The position numbers were made by a program, and so were the translations under genes. A DNA stretch of 64,000 nt from Rhinopomastus cyanomelas. Lineage: Eukaryota > Chordata > Aves > Bucerotiformes > Rhinopomastidae. The notes under the pieces were generated by a model, which saw only the letters and a program-made list of their open reading frames with translations, did no database searches and was not told where the DNA came from. Positions 9,056 to 20,100 of the stretch are shown piece by piece (within the stretch, counting starts at the first letter, position 1; every line of letters begins with the position of its first letter). Location: the NCBI GenBank assembly GCA_013400115.1, contig VXBP01000241.1:78825-142824 (forward strand). Direction: 5' to 3'.

Positions 9056-11111
9056 TCACTGGTTCATGGGCTCCTCCTCCTCCATGGGCTCCTCCGGGGG
9101 CCTGGAGCACAAGGGTGAGGAGCTGCTGGAGCCGGGGCGCTCGGAGGGCTGCAGCCCCTCTGCTCCGGGGACGCCCTGCGGGAGCTGCGGAGGAGAGGGC
9201 TCCCGGGGAGGGGGACCTTCTAGCCCCCTCCTGGAGCCACCCTGAGGCCCACGCCGGGGGCATCACCTCTTCTCCACCATGACGGCCACCGAGAGCGAAG
9301 CCAGGGCCGTGACGGTCTCCACCTCCTCGGCCTCGTGGTGCTGGGCCTCCAGGAAGGAGCAGCCCAGTTTGGAGGCGAAGCGCTGCAGGGACACCCAGTA
9401 CTTACCTGCGGGAGGAGCGGAGGTCGGCAGGGGGTCACCCTGGAGACCTCCCCCGGGCTGCTCCTTCACGCCCAGGGCCTCACTGGCTTTACTGGGAAGG
9501 GGAGGAGCAGCCAGCTGCTGGCCCAGGACACTCACTCTGGACCTGGACCACCGTCTCCAGGGAGCGGACCGCGTTGGCGTTGGGCTTCTGCCTCACGCTG
9601 TCCTCCGGGAGAGGGTCCGGCTGCGCGGGGAGGAGACACCGGGGGTCAGCGGGAGGCAGCCGTGCTGGCCACAGCCCCGTTGGCCAGCCCGCCACGAGCC
9701 CCCGCGCGCACCTCGTTGCCCAGCAGGGCCGACACGCAGGCCTCGGAGGCGTCGCAGATGGCCGTGAGGTCGTGGCCACCTTCCAGCGCCAGGACGATGG
9801 CCCCGCCGGCCAGGCTCATCAGCTGCTTCGTCATGTAGCCGAAACCTGGAGGGGAGAGCCCGTGGAGAGGGCCACCACCCTGCGCCCAAGGGGCTCGTGG
9901 CCCCCGCCCCGCGCCCCGGCGCCACCCACTTACATCGAGCAGAGACCTTGTAGCCACCCAAGGGCGCCGGGTGGCCGTCCGCCGCGTCGAAGCCGGCCGA
10001 CACCAGCACCACGTCGGGGCAGAACTCGTGCGCGATGGGCATCACCACGGTCCTGCGGGGCCAGAAGGGGTCACGGGTGGCCCAGGGCCGGCCCGGCGGG
10101 GCCGCGGGGACGGGGCGGCGGCCCGCAGCGGGTACCTGAAGGCGGCCAAGTACTCGGGGTCGCCCATGGGGGGGTCCAGCCCTCCGGTCCAGGCCACGTT
10201 GACGTTGAAGCCCTCTCCGAGGCCGGCACCAACCTGTGAGGACACGAGGACACGACATGGGCTGGGGGGTCCTCCTGTGCCCCCGCCCTGTCCTGCAGGG
10301 GCTGCTCCGGGAGCTCCAGCAGCCACTGGCGACCACCCGGTGCTGCTGGGAGAGGACCTGGGGGCTACTGGTTTGAAGAGGGAACTCCAGTTAACGTGAG
10401 GAGACTCAACAGGGACAGGGGCAGGGTCCTGCGTCTGGGAGAGAACAGCCCCCTGGACCAGTACAGACTGGGGACTGGGCAGTCCCGGGGGTGCTGGTGG
10501 GAGCCAGCACTGCACCAGTCCCCACTGGGAGCTCTCCTGGAGCTCTGCAGCAGCACCAGTCGCTGAGCCCAGTGGCCACCAGTACAGGCAGCCTGAGCTC
10601 CTCCTGGGAGCTCCAGTGTCCCCACTGGTCAGGAATGGGACGGGTGGGACACCCCACACTCGGCCCTTTGGGTGCAGACTGGGAGCTAATTAACTTCGAT
10701 GATTAACTGGGAGGTGCCAGAGCATGGAGCCGCCCCAGTAATCGCTGGGATAACGGTGCAACCACAGCGGGACCCGGTGGCCAGCAGGAGGGCCAGGAGT
10801 CAGCAACGGGCCCTGGTGGCCAAGAAGCCCAGTGGGCTCCTGGGGCGGGTTAGAAGGGGGGTGGTTAGGAGGGTCCAGAGAGGTTCTTGTCCCCCTCTGC
10901 TCTGTGAGGTCCCAGCCCCTCCTGGCTGCTGCTGCGGGCTCTGCTCTGGGGGTCCTGCTCCGGCAGGGGGGTCGGACTGGGGGGTTCCTACCTCGTCAGC
11001 GGCCCCGCTGCCGGGGAAGAAGTTGCCGTCGTCGTGACGATGCAGCGAGATGTAGAGCACGTCAGGGTCTCTGTAGAAGATCTGCTGGGTCCCGTTGCCG
11101 TGATGGACATC
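9056..11111 (-). CDS. HDAC7: HDAC7 exons 19-25: zinc site, class IIa histidine, C-terminal tail
   Basis: Exon 19 starts DVHHGNGTQQ (zinc ligands), exon 21 has VLVSAGFDAADGHPAP (third zinc ligand) and exon 22 has LALEGGHDLTAICDASEAC. The histidine in EGGHD replaces the tyrosine of active class I enzymes and is the class IIa signature for low activity. Exon 24 holds the export-like EEVETVTALASLSV. Exon 25 joins at AG|G after a pyrimidine-rich tract and reads RPPEEPMEEEEPMNQ before TGA, matching the human RPSEQLVEEEEPMNL ending recalled from memory. The exon 22 donor (GTGCGC) is weak. Confidence 0.93.
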
Positions 11112-14100
11112 CTGGGGGAGACACTGGCCACGTTGGATGGGGCTGGGGGCACCCTGCTCTGGGGGGAGGCGTCGCTGCCCCTGGCAGGGAGATGGGGCTG
11201 GGGGTGCTCTGAGCTCCCTCCCAACCCAACCCAACCCACCCTGGGATTCCATGACTGGGGAAGAGCTCCCCTTTCAGCTGTGAGAGTGGCCCTAACGGAC
11301 CTAGAAGGGGCTGGATCTTGACCCAGCCCCAGCCCTGCTGTCCCCAGCATCATGAGGGACCTGGAGCTGTTGGAGTGAGGCCAGAGGAGGCCACCAAGAT
11401 GACCCTGCAGCCCCTCTGCCCTGGGGACAGGCTGAGGCAGCTGGGGCTGTCCAGCCCAGGGAAGAGAAGGCTCTGGGGTGACCTGGAGCTGCCTTCCAGC
11501 ACCTGCAGGGACCCTCCAGGAAGGCTGCAGGGGGCCTTTCCCCAAGGGGATCCAGTGACAGGACAAGGAGAGGTGGTTTGGGGCTGAAGGAGAGGGGGGT
11601 CACCCTGGACCTGAGGGAGAAGCACTTCAGTGCCAGGGTGGGGAGACTCTGGAACCGACTGCCTGGAGAGGCTGGGGCTGCCCCCTCCCTGGAGGGGCTC
11701 AAAGCCAGACTGGCTGAGGCCGCGGGCAACCAAGCTGCACTGAGAGATGGCCCCATGGCAGGGGGCTGGGGGAGATGAGCTCTGAGCTGCCTCCCCACCC
11801 AACCCAGACTGGGATTCTAGGGCTGGGTCCCCCATCCCCTGGGGTCTGCTCCCAGTGCCCCAACCTGACCCACCCAGGGGTTCCTGGCCACATTCCAGGC
11901 AGCAGGACACCAAGGGAGGAGGTGTCAGGACCCCCCCATCCAGCTCCACAGCAGAGCTGGGAGGAACGGGGACTCACTGGGGGGCACTGGGGACTCACCC
12001 AGTCCACGATGAGGATCTTGCTGAGCTTCCCTTTCTGCTGCAGCTGCCTGGCAGCAACAGCCACCGAGTTGAAGAAGCAGAATCCCCTGCAAGGAGGGAA
12101 TTGGAGCTGCCTGAGCCTCTGGGAGCCCTCCTGAGCCCCCCTTCCCCCCAGCCCACGGGACCCCCAAGGGGTGGGACCACCCTCTCCTCTCCCTCTGGCC
12201 TTCCTGTGGGAGGGCACCAGCAATTTGGAGCCAGGGAGCTGCTTTTCTGGGGCTCCCCGAAGCCCCCCAGGCTGGGAAAGAGGCTTGAGGGCTCCCCACA
12301 GGCCACCCCGAAGCCCCCCAGGCTGGGAAGGTCCCCTTACATGGCGTTGGAGGGGTCCGCGTGGTGTCCGGGTGGCCGCACCACAGCGAAGCCGTTCTGT
12401 GGGCAACACAAAGGGGAGGTGGTCAGGTCGGTGGCCCTGGTTGCCCCCCAGCCCTTGCACGCCAGGGGGGTGTCAGGGATGGACCCTGCATCAGCCCAGG
12501 ACCGGGAGAGCCCAGGGAGGGTGGTCAGGACCCCGGAGCAGCCCCGTTTCCCCCAGCGACGGGGGCGACGACCAGCCCTGGGACCCCCAGGTGAGGCAGC
12601 CCCCACCTTGAGCTCCCTGGTGGCCACCTTGAAGGCCAGCTCGGTGACGCTGCCCGCGGCCCAGCGAGCAGCGTTGGAGGAGTGCAGCTCGTTCCAGATG
12701 GTGTCACTGTCCACCTGCGGGCGAAGGGACTGGTCAGACTGGGACGAGGCACCGCTGGAGCCAGCCTCCGCCTCGGCACCCGCGGGACACCCAGCTGGGG
12801 CTGGAAGCGGGGACTGGGAAAGCACCAGTTACCTGCTCCATCTGATTTTACTGCTCGACCCAACAGCCTGGTTGGACCCAACAGCAGGGGCTGGGCCAGA
12901 GGTGGGGAGTCAAGAGTCTTCCATCAACCCAACGGCTCCCCTCTGCCCGCACAGACCCCTGGGGCCCCCCAAGGACGAGAGGAGGGCAGGGACGGGGAGC
13001 GGAGCGGGGAAGGGAGCTGCAGGCGGGGCTGGAGAGGAGCTGGTGCCCAGCAGTGCTGGGCAAGGACAGGAGGAGAACCAGAGGAGCAGCAGGAAAGTCA
13101 TGGAGTGAGAGCCTTCCTGAAAGAGAGCCTGAGAGAGAGAGAGAGAGGACAGAGGCAGGGAGGGAGAGAGGAGGAGAGAGGAGAGACGCAGTGAGTGCAG
13201 AGGAACCAGAGCTGCAGAGGGGAGGCCCCTGGGGTGTCTGCCGGGGGTGACGGGCTGCTGGCTCCATCACACTGCTCCCCAGCCTCCCCCAGACCACGGC
13301 GTGGCCGCCCCACCAACCCCCAGGACCTCCCACCGCATCCCAGGGCCTCGTCGGCTNCACGTTGGATGGGGCTGGGGGCACCCTGCTCTGGGGGGAGGCG
13401 TCGCTGCCCCTGGCAGGGAGATGGGGCTGGGGGTGCTCTGAGCTCCCTCCCAACCCAACCCAACCCACCCTGGGATTCCATGACTGGGGAAGAGCTCCCC
13501 TTTCAGCTGTGAGAGTGGCCCTAACGGACCTAGAAGGGGCTGGATCTTGACCCAGCCCCAGCCCTGCTGTCCCCAGCATCATGAGGGACCTGGAGCTGTT
13601 GGAGTGAGGCCAGAGGAGGCCACCAAGATGACCCTGCAGCCCCTCTGCCCTGGGGACAGGCTGAGGCAGCTGGGGCTGTCCAGCCCAGGGAAGAGAAGGC
13701 TCTGGGGTGACCTGGAGCTGCCTTCCAGCACCTGCAGGGACCCTCCAGGAAGGCTGCAGGGGGCCTTTCCCCAAGGGGATCCAGTGACAGGACAAGGAGA
13801 GGTGGTTTGGGGCTGAAGGAGAGGGGGGTCACCCTGGACCTGAGGGAGAAGCTCTTCAGTGCCAGGGTGGGGAGACTCTGGAACCGACTGCCTGGAGAGG
13901 CTGGGGCTGCCCCCTCCCTGGAGGGGCTCAAAGCCAGACTGGCTGAGGCCGCGGGCAACCAAGCTGCACTGAGAGATGGCCCCATGGCAGGGGGCTGGGG
14001 GAGATGAGCTCTGAGCTGCCTCCCCACCCAACCCAGACTGGGATTCTAGGGCTGGGTCCCCCATCCCCTGGGGTCTGCTCCCAGTGCCCCAACCTGACCC

Positions 14101-17100
14101 ACCCAGGGGTTCCTGGCCACATTCCAGGCAGCAGGACACCAAGGGAGGAGGTGTCAGGACCCCCCCATCCAGCTCCACAGCAGAGCTGGGAGGAACGGGG
14201 ACTCACTGGGGGGCACTGGGGACTCACCCAGTCCACGATGAGGATCTTGCTGAGCTTCCCTTTCTGCTGCAGCTGCCTGGCAGCAACAGCCACCGAGTTG
14301 AAGAAGCAGAATCCCCTGCAAGGAGGGAATTGGAGCTGCCTGAGCCTCTGGGAGCCCTCCTGAGCCCCCCTTCCCCCCAGCCCACGGGACCCCCAAGGGG
14401 TGGGACCACCCTCTCCTCTCCCTCTGGCCTTCCTGTGGGAGGGCACCAGCAATTTGGAGCCAGGGAGCTGCTTTTCTGGGGCTCCCCGAAGCCCCCCAGG
14501 CTGGGAAAGAGGCTTGAGGGCTCCCCACAGGCCACCCCGAAGCCCCCCAGGCTGGGAAGGTCCCCTTACATGGCGTTGGAGGGGTCCGCGTGGTGTCCGG
14601 GTGGCCGCACCACAGCGAAGCCGTTCTGTGGGCAACACAAAGGGGAGGTGGTCAGGTCGGTGGCCCTGGTTGCCCCCCAGCCCTTGCACGCCAGGGGGGT
14701 GTCAGGGATGGACCCTGCATCAGCCCAGGACCGGGAGAGCCCAGGGAGGGTGGTCAGGACCCCGGAGCAGCCCCGTTTCCCCCAGCGACGGGGGCGACGA
14801 CCAGCCCTGGGACCCCCAGGTGAGGCAGCCCCCACCTTGAGCTCCCTGGTGGCCACCTTGAAGGCCAGCTCGGTGACGCTGCCCGCGGCCCAGCGAGCAG
14901 CGTTGGAGGAGTGCAGCTCGTTCCAGATGGTGTCACTGTCCACCTGCGGGCGAAGGGACTGGTCAGACTGGGACGAGGCACCGCTGGAGCCAGCCTCCGC
15001 CTCGGCACCCGCGGGACACCCAGCTGGGGCTGGAAGCGGGGACTGGGAAAGCACCAGTTACCTGCTCCATCTGATTTTACTGCTCGACCCAACAGCCTGG
15101 TTGGACCCAACAGCAGGGGCTGGGCCAGAGGTGGGGAGTCAAGAGTCTTCCATCAACCCAACGGCTCCCCTCTGCCCGCACAGACCCCTGGGGCCCCCCA
15201 AGGACGAGAGGAGGGCAGGGACGGGGAGCGGAGCGGGGAAGGGAGCTGCAGGCGGGGCTGGAGAGGAGCTGGTGCCCAGCAGTGCTGGGCAAGGACAGGA
15301 GGAGAACCAGAGGAGCAGCAGGAAAGTCATGGAGTGAGAGCCTTCCTGAAAGAGAGCCTGAGAGAGAGAGAGAGAGGACAGAGGCAGGGAGGGAGAGAGG
15401 AGGAGAGAGGAGAGACGCAGTGAGTGCAGAGGAACCAGAGCTGCAGAGGGGAGGCCCCTGGGGTGTCTGCCGGGGGTGACGGGCTGCTGGCTCCATCACA
15501 CTGCTCCCCAGCCTCCCCCAGACCACGGCGTGGCCGCCCCACCAACCCCCAGGACCTCCCACCGCATCCCAGGGCCTCGTCGGCTGGAAGAGACCTTTAA
15601 GGGCCATCAAGTCCAGGGATGGGGACCCCACCGCTGCCCTTGAGGGAGCAGATCCTCTCCAAGGACAGGAGGATGAGGGAGCACCCTACGAGCTCCGGGA
15701 GCTCTCAACCCCAGCGGGACCACCCCACCCCACCCCGAAGGGGCTCGAGCCGGGGGCAAGGACTCACCCCCACCCCTCCACAGGGCAACATGACGAACAT
15801 CCGCTGCGACAGGATCCCTGCGGGGAGACGGCCAGCAGCTCAGCGCCGAGGAACCGGTGGCCACCCGGCCCCCGTGGCTGAGGGGGCTCTCTGGGGCCTC
15901 ACCTGCCAGCTTCCCGTTGTCCAGCTTGAGGCGGCTGAGGGGGTTGGTGCCGTAGAGGAAGACGTGGCGCTCGCTGTGCACGCACTGCAGCTCCTCCAGA
16001 GTGGCCTTGCGGCCCCTCAGGCACTGCAGGACACGGCAGGTGATGGCCAGGTCCACCCGGCCCGGCCCGGCTGCCAGCACGGCCAGGGCTCAGCGCTGGC
16101 CCTCCTGCACCTTCCCAGCTGGCACCGAGGGGACTGGTGGCCATGGAGGGGTCTGGTGCTTGTGGAGGAATCTAGTGGCCACAGAGGTGTCTGGTAGCCA
16201 TGGAGGGGTCTAGTGCCTATGGGGGGGTCTGGTGTCTGCGGAGGGGTCTGTTGGCCATGGAGGTGTTTGATGGTTGTGGAGGTTTCTAGTGGCCATGGAG
16301 GTTTCTGGTGGCCATGCAGGTGTCTGGTGGCCATGGAGGTGTTGGGCTGGAGGCTGGACTTGGTCACCTTAGAGGCCCCTCCCAGCCTTCACGACTCTGC
16401 GCTGCACTGCGGCCGCTGCAGAGCCCAGTGCGGACCAGCCAGCCCAGGCCAGGGAAGCGCCTCTGCTGCTGCCCACGCCGGCAGCAGACCCTCCTTCGGC
16501 CGGGACCCCGGCTCCCCCTCAGAGCCCCTCGGGCCAGCTGGGGGGGGGCACGGGGAGCCAAAGGTCTGGGGAGCCCCGCGCTCACCTCGCAGCGGCTGCG
16601 CAGCCCCCGCTCCTGCAGCCGCGACCAGATGCTCTGGATCCTGCCCGCGTGCTCGGGGTGGTTGCTGTTGTCGCCGCAGGAGCACTGGTGCTTCAGCATC
16701 ACCGAGTCGTAGACCAGCCCTGCGAGGCGCCCCCAGAGCTGTGGGGGCCGGGCCTCCCCTGCCGCGGCCCCCCAGCCCCCCAACACCCAGCTGGGCCCGA
16801 ACCGCCCCCCCCAAGCCGCGGCAGCTCGTGGGCTCAGCCGCGGGGGTCGGGGGGCACGTCCTGCTTGGACGAGGAGAAGGGTGCCCCCACGGCTTGTTCC
16901 GCTGGCTCAGCAGCAGCCGCGGCCTCGCCGAGGGCTCCCGAGCGCGGGAGGGACGGGACTGCCCCGGACACCCCCTCCCCGCGCCAGCTCTCGCCCAGTA
17001 CCTGTGGTGAAGCGCGGCTTGGCCGGCTGCTCCGGCAGCGGGAGCGGCTTGGAGGCCGGGTCCTGGGCACCAAGGGAGATGCCGGCGGTGGCAGGAGACG

Positions 17101-20100
17101 ACTGGGCCCTGGAGAGGGGTCTGTGGCCCCCGTGGGTGGTGGAGGCCATCGGGGAGTCGGCCAAGGGCTGGCGCTTGAGGAGCTGCTGCTGCATCCGCTG
17201 GTAGGAGTCCCAGAGGTAGGCCTGGGGGGAGAGGGGCAGCTGAGGCCCTGCTGCCACGGGCACCGGCTCGGGGCGAGCGGGGACGGGGGCTCGGAGCCCT
17301 CGGCCGGGGTCTGCATCTTCCATCCCCCTCCACGCTGGGGGATCTCGGCTGGTTTGGAGGAGCTGGGACGGGTCCCACAGCTTGTGGAGAGGGAGATTCT
17401 GTGGGGAGAGAAGGGGAAGGAGGAGGAGGAGGAGGAGAGGAAGGGGATATGTTCCTGTGTGACTTGGTCTAGGGGATCCTGCTGTGGCAGGGGGATTGGA
17501 CTACATGATCTTTTGAGGTCCCTTCCAATCCCTAATGATTCTGTGATTCTATGAAGAAGAAGGAGAAAGGGAAGGGGAGGGAGAAAGTGAAGGGGAAGGA
17601 GAAGGAGAAAGGGAAGGGGAAGGGGAAGGAGAAAGGGAAGGGGAAGGAGCAAGGGAAAGGGAAGGGGAAGGAGGAGAAAAAGGGGAAGGAGCAGGGGAAG
17701 GGGAAGGAGGAGAAGGAGAAGCCTTGAGAGGACTAGGCTCCAGGGGGACCTCAGAGCCGCTTCCAGCACCTGCAGGGGCTCCAGGGGAGCTGCAGAGGGT
17801 CTTCTCCCCAGGGATCCAGTGCTGGGACCAAGGGGTTGGGTTCCAGCTCCAGGAGGGGAGCCGGGAGGCAGAAGTTGCTCCCTGGGAGGGGGCTGAGGCC
17901 CTGGAACAGGCTGCCCAGGGAGGCCGTGGCTTCTCCCTCAGCCCTGGCAGTGCCCAAGGGCTGGCTGGATGGGGCTGGGGGCAGCCTGGGCTGGGGAGAG
18001 GGGTCGCTGCCCCGGGCAGGGACTTGGGGCACTGGGGGAGCTCTGAGCTCCCTCCCAGCCCAGCCCAGCCCCTGAATCCTGGGACCTGCTGCTCCCTGCC
18101 GGCTCAGCCCTGCAGTACTGGGCTGCAGTGTGGGGAGGACGGGGTGCAATCAGGGGCTTCCCAGGCTCAGCATGGAACCAGCTTTGCTGGGTTTGTGCAA
18201 AACCCCAAGTGGGAGCCAGGGGCTTGCTCCAGATTCCTAGAGGACTGAAGCTCAGAGCACCAAGGCCTGACTGGGGAGAGGGACAAGGGCAGGATCTCCT
18301 CCTCCTCCAGCCAACTCCTGACCTCGTTACAGAGGCTTCCAACCACCCTGAAGCTCAGGGAGACCTTCCTGCTGTCTACAACTACCTGAAACTGAGGAGT
18401 TTGGAGGGGGGGTGGGGTGTCAGTCTCGTCTCCCCAGTCCCCAGCGACAGGGCAAGAGGGAACTGCCTCAGGTTGCCCCAGGGGAGGGTAAGGTTGGCCA
18501 CCAGGAGCAATCTCTTCCCTGACAGAGAGCTCAGGGGTTGGCACAGGCTGCCCAGGGAGGGGGAGAGCCCCCCGTCCCTGGAAGGGTTCAAACTTCAAGC
18601 AGCTGCAGCCCTGGGGGACAGGGTTTAGTGGGCAGGGTGGGCTTGGGCTGCTGGCTGGACTGGGTGAGCTGGGAGGTCTCTTCCTGACCCTGTGGTGATG
18701 AGGCAGCCAGGCCAGCCCCCTCCCCAGGACCCCCAGGTACCTGCTGCAGCGCCAGCTCCTCCTGAGGCTGCAGCACCCTCTGCAACCTCTCGGGCTCCTT
18801 GCCCAGCCGCGGGGGCTCCACGCGTGTCCTCGCGGGGTCCCCGCTCTCGGCGCCGGCCTCGGGAAGGCTGCCCTCGGCTTCCATGGCCTCTGAGGAGGGG
18901 ATCTGCCGCAGCCGGGGCTTCTCGCTGGACTTGGCCATTCGCTGCAGCCGGGGGGTCACCAGTGGGCACCGGGGACAGGGCAGGCGATGCCACCCCACAG
19001 CCCCCCGCGCCTGCCCCCCACTGCCTCTCGCGCCCCCGGGGCTGGCCCCCAGGCCTGACCTTGCCCAGATGTGTCTGCTGCCTGAGTCTCTCCAGGAACT
19101 GGGTGTGGTGCTGCTGGTAGACCAGTTGCTGCTGGATGGCCTTGGGGTTCTGGGGCAGCGGCTCCGAGCGGGTCCTGCCCAGCGGCTTGTGGTGGCCCGC
19201 GTGCGGCAGGCGCTCGGCGGAGAGGAGCGAAGGGGCGAAGGAGAAGGGGACCGTCCCCAGACCCGGCACTGGAGGGCAGAGGAAGGAGAGGTGAGGGCTG
19301 GCACTGGCCACAGGGACGCCCCACGGAACCACCTGCAGCCCCAAGAAGGACCCTGACCCAGCCGTGGAGCCCTGGCTCAGGCAGGGTAGGAGGGACAGGC
19401 TGGGCCTTGGTGAGTCCCCTCCTGGCCCCATGGCTTTGACAGCACACAAGGGGATCTCAGACCCCACTCAGCTTCACCCTCAGTGGGTCAGGAACCAGTG
19501 CACAGGAGTCAGTTCTCCTGCTCCAGTCCCAGCAGATGACCTGGAGGGGCTGGGTGTAAATGAAGCAGCTACAGGGGCTGTTCAGTGCAGGGTCTGCAGT
19601 GACTGGAGCCTGGGAAGGAGCAGCAGGGACCCTTTGGGGGGGACCTGTGGGCTGCAGGAAGGGTGGAGGGCTCCACAGCAGCCCCCAGGCTGAGCAAGGG
19701 GTTGCTGGAGGGAAAAGCCAAAGCTCTGGCTCCCTCTGCACTGCCCAGGCAGGATCCTGGTATCAGCCAGAGCAGGACGAGCTCCATGGGCAACCAGCAG
19801 CGGGGCCAACAACTTCCATCCCCTCAGCCCCGGCCCAGGGGTCAGTTGTGGAAAATGGAATCAGGGAATCATGAAGGTGGGATGAGACCTCCCAGCTCAC
19901 CCAGTCCAACCGGGTGGCCTTGGTGGAGCTGGAGGTCGGGTTGAACTTGAGGGTCTCGGGGGTCTTTTCCAACCCCAGTGCTTCCATGACTCTGTGAATC
20001 CTTCCTCCCTCCAGCAAACCCACCATCGCTCGCCCTGCTTGCTGTCACCTGCAAACCTGCTGGGGGTGCCCTCAACCCTCACCACGACACCATGGGTGAA

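Larger units (their letters stand above)
11129..13356. repeat. 2,228-bp duplicated block, copy A (ends at N13357)
   Basis: The block repeats base for base as 13358-15585 at an offset of 2229. One substitution was noticed (A at 11624, T at 13853). The first copy ends at an N and the second starts right after it, as when overlapping contig ends are joined without merging. Confidence 0.95.

Noticed and set aside
9101..9211. Earlier acceptors for the HDAC7 last exon (CCGCAG at about 9192, CCGCAG at about 9178)
   Set aside because: They give the wrong phase with the exon 24 donor. The acceptor at 9102-9103 restores frame and yields the EEEEPMN ending.
11129..15585. A genuine tandem duplication of catalytic exons in a bird HDAC7
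   Set aside because: Near-perfect identity including introns, equal length and an N exactly at the junction point to an assembly overlap.
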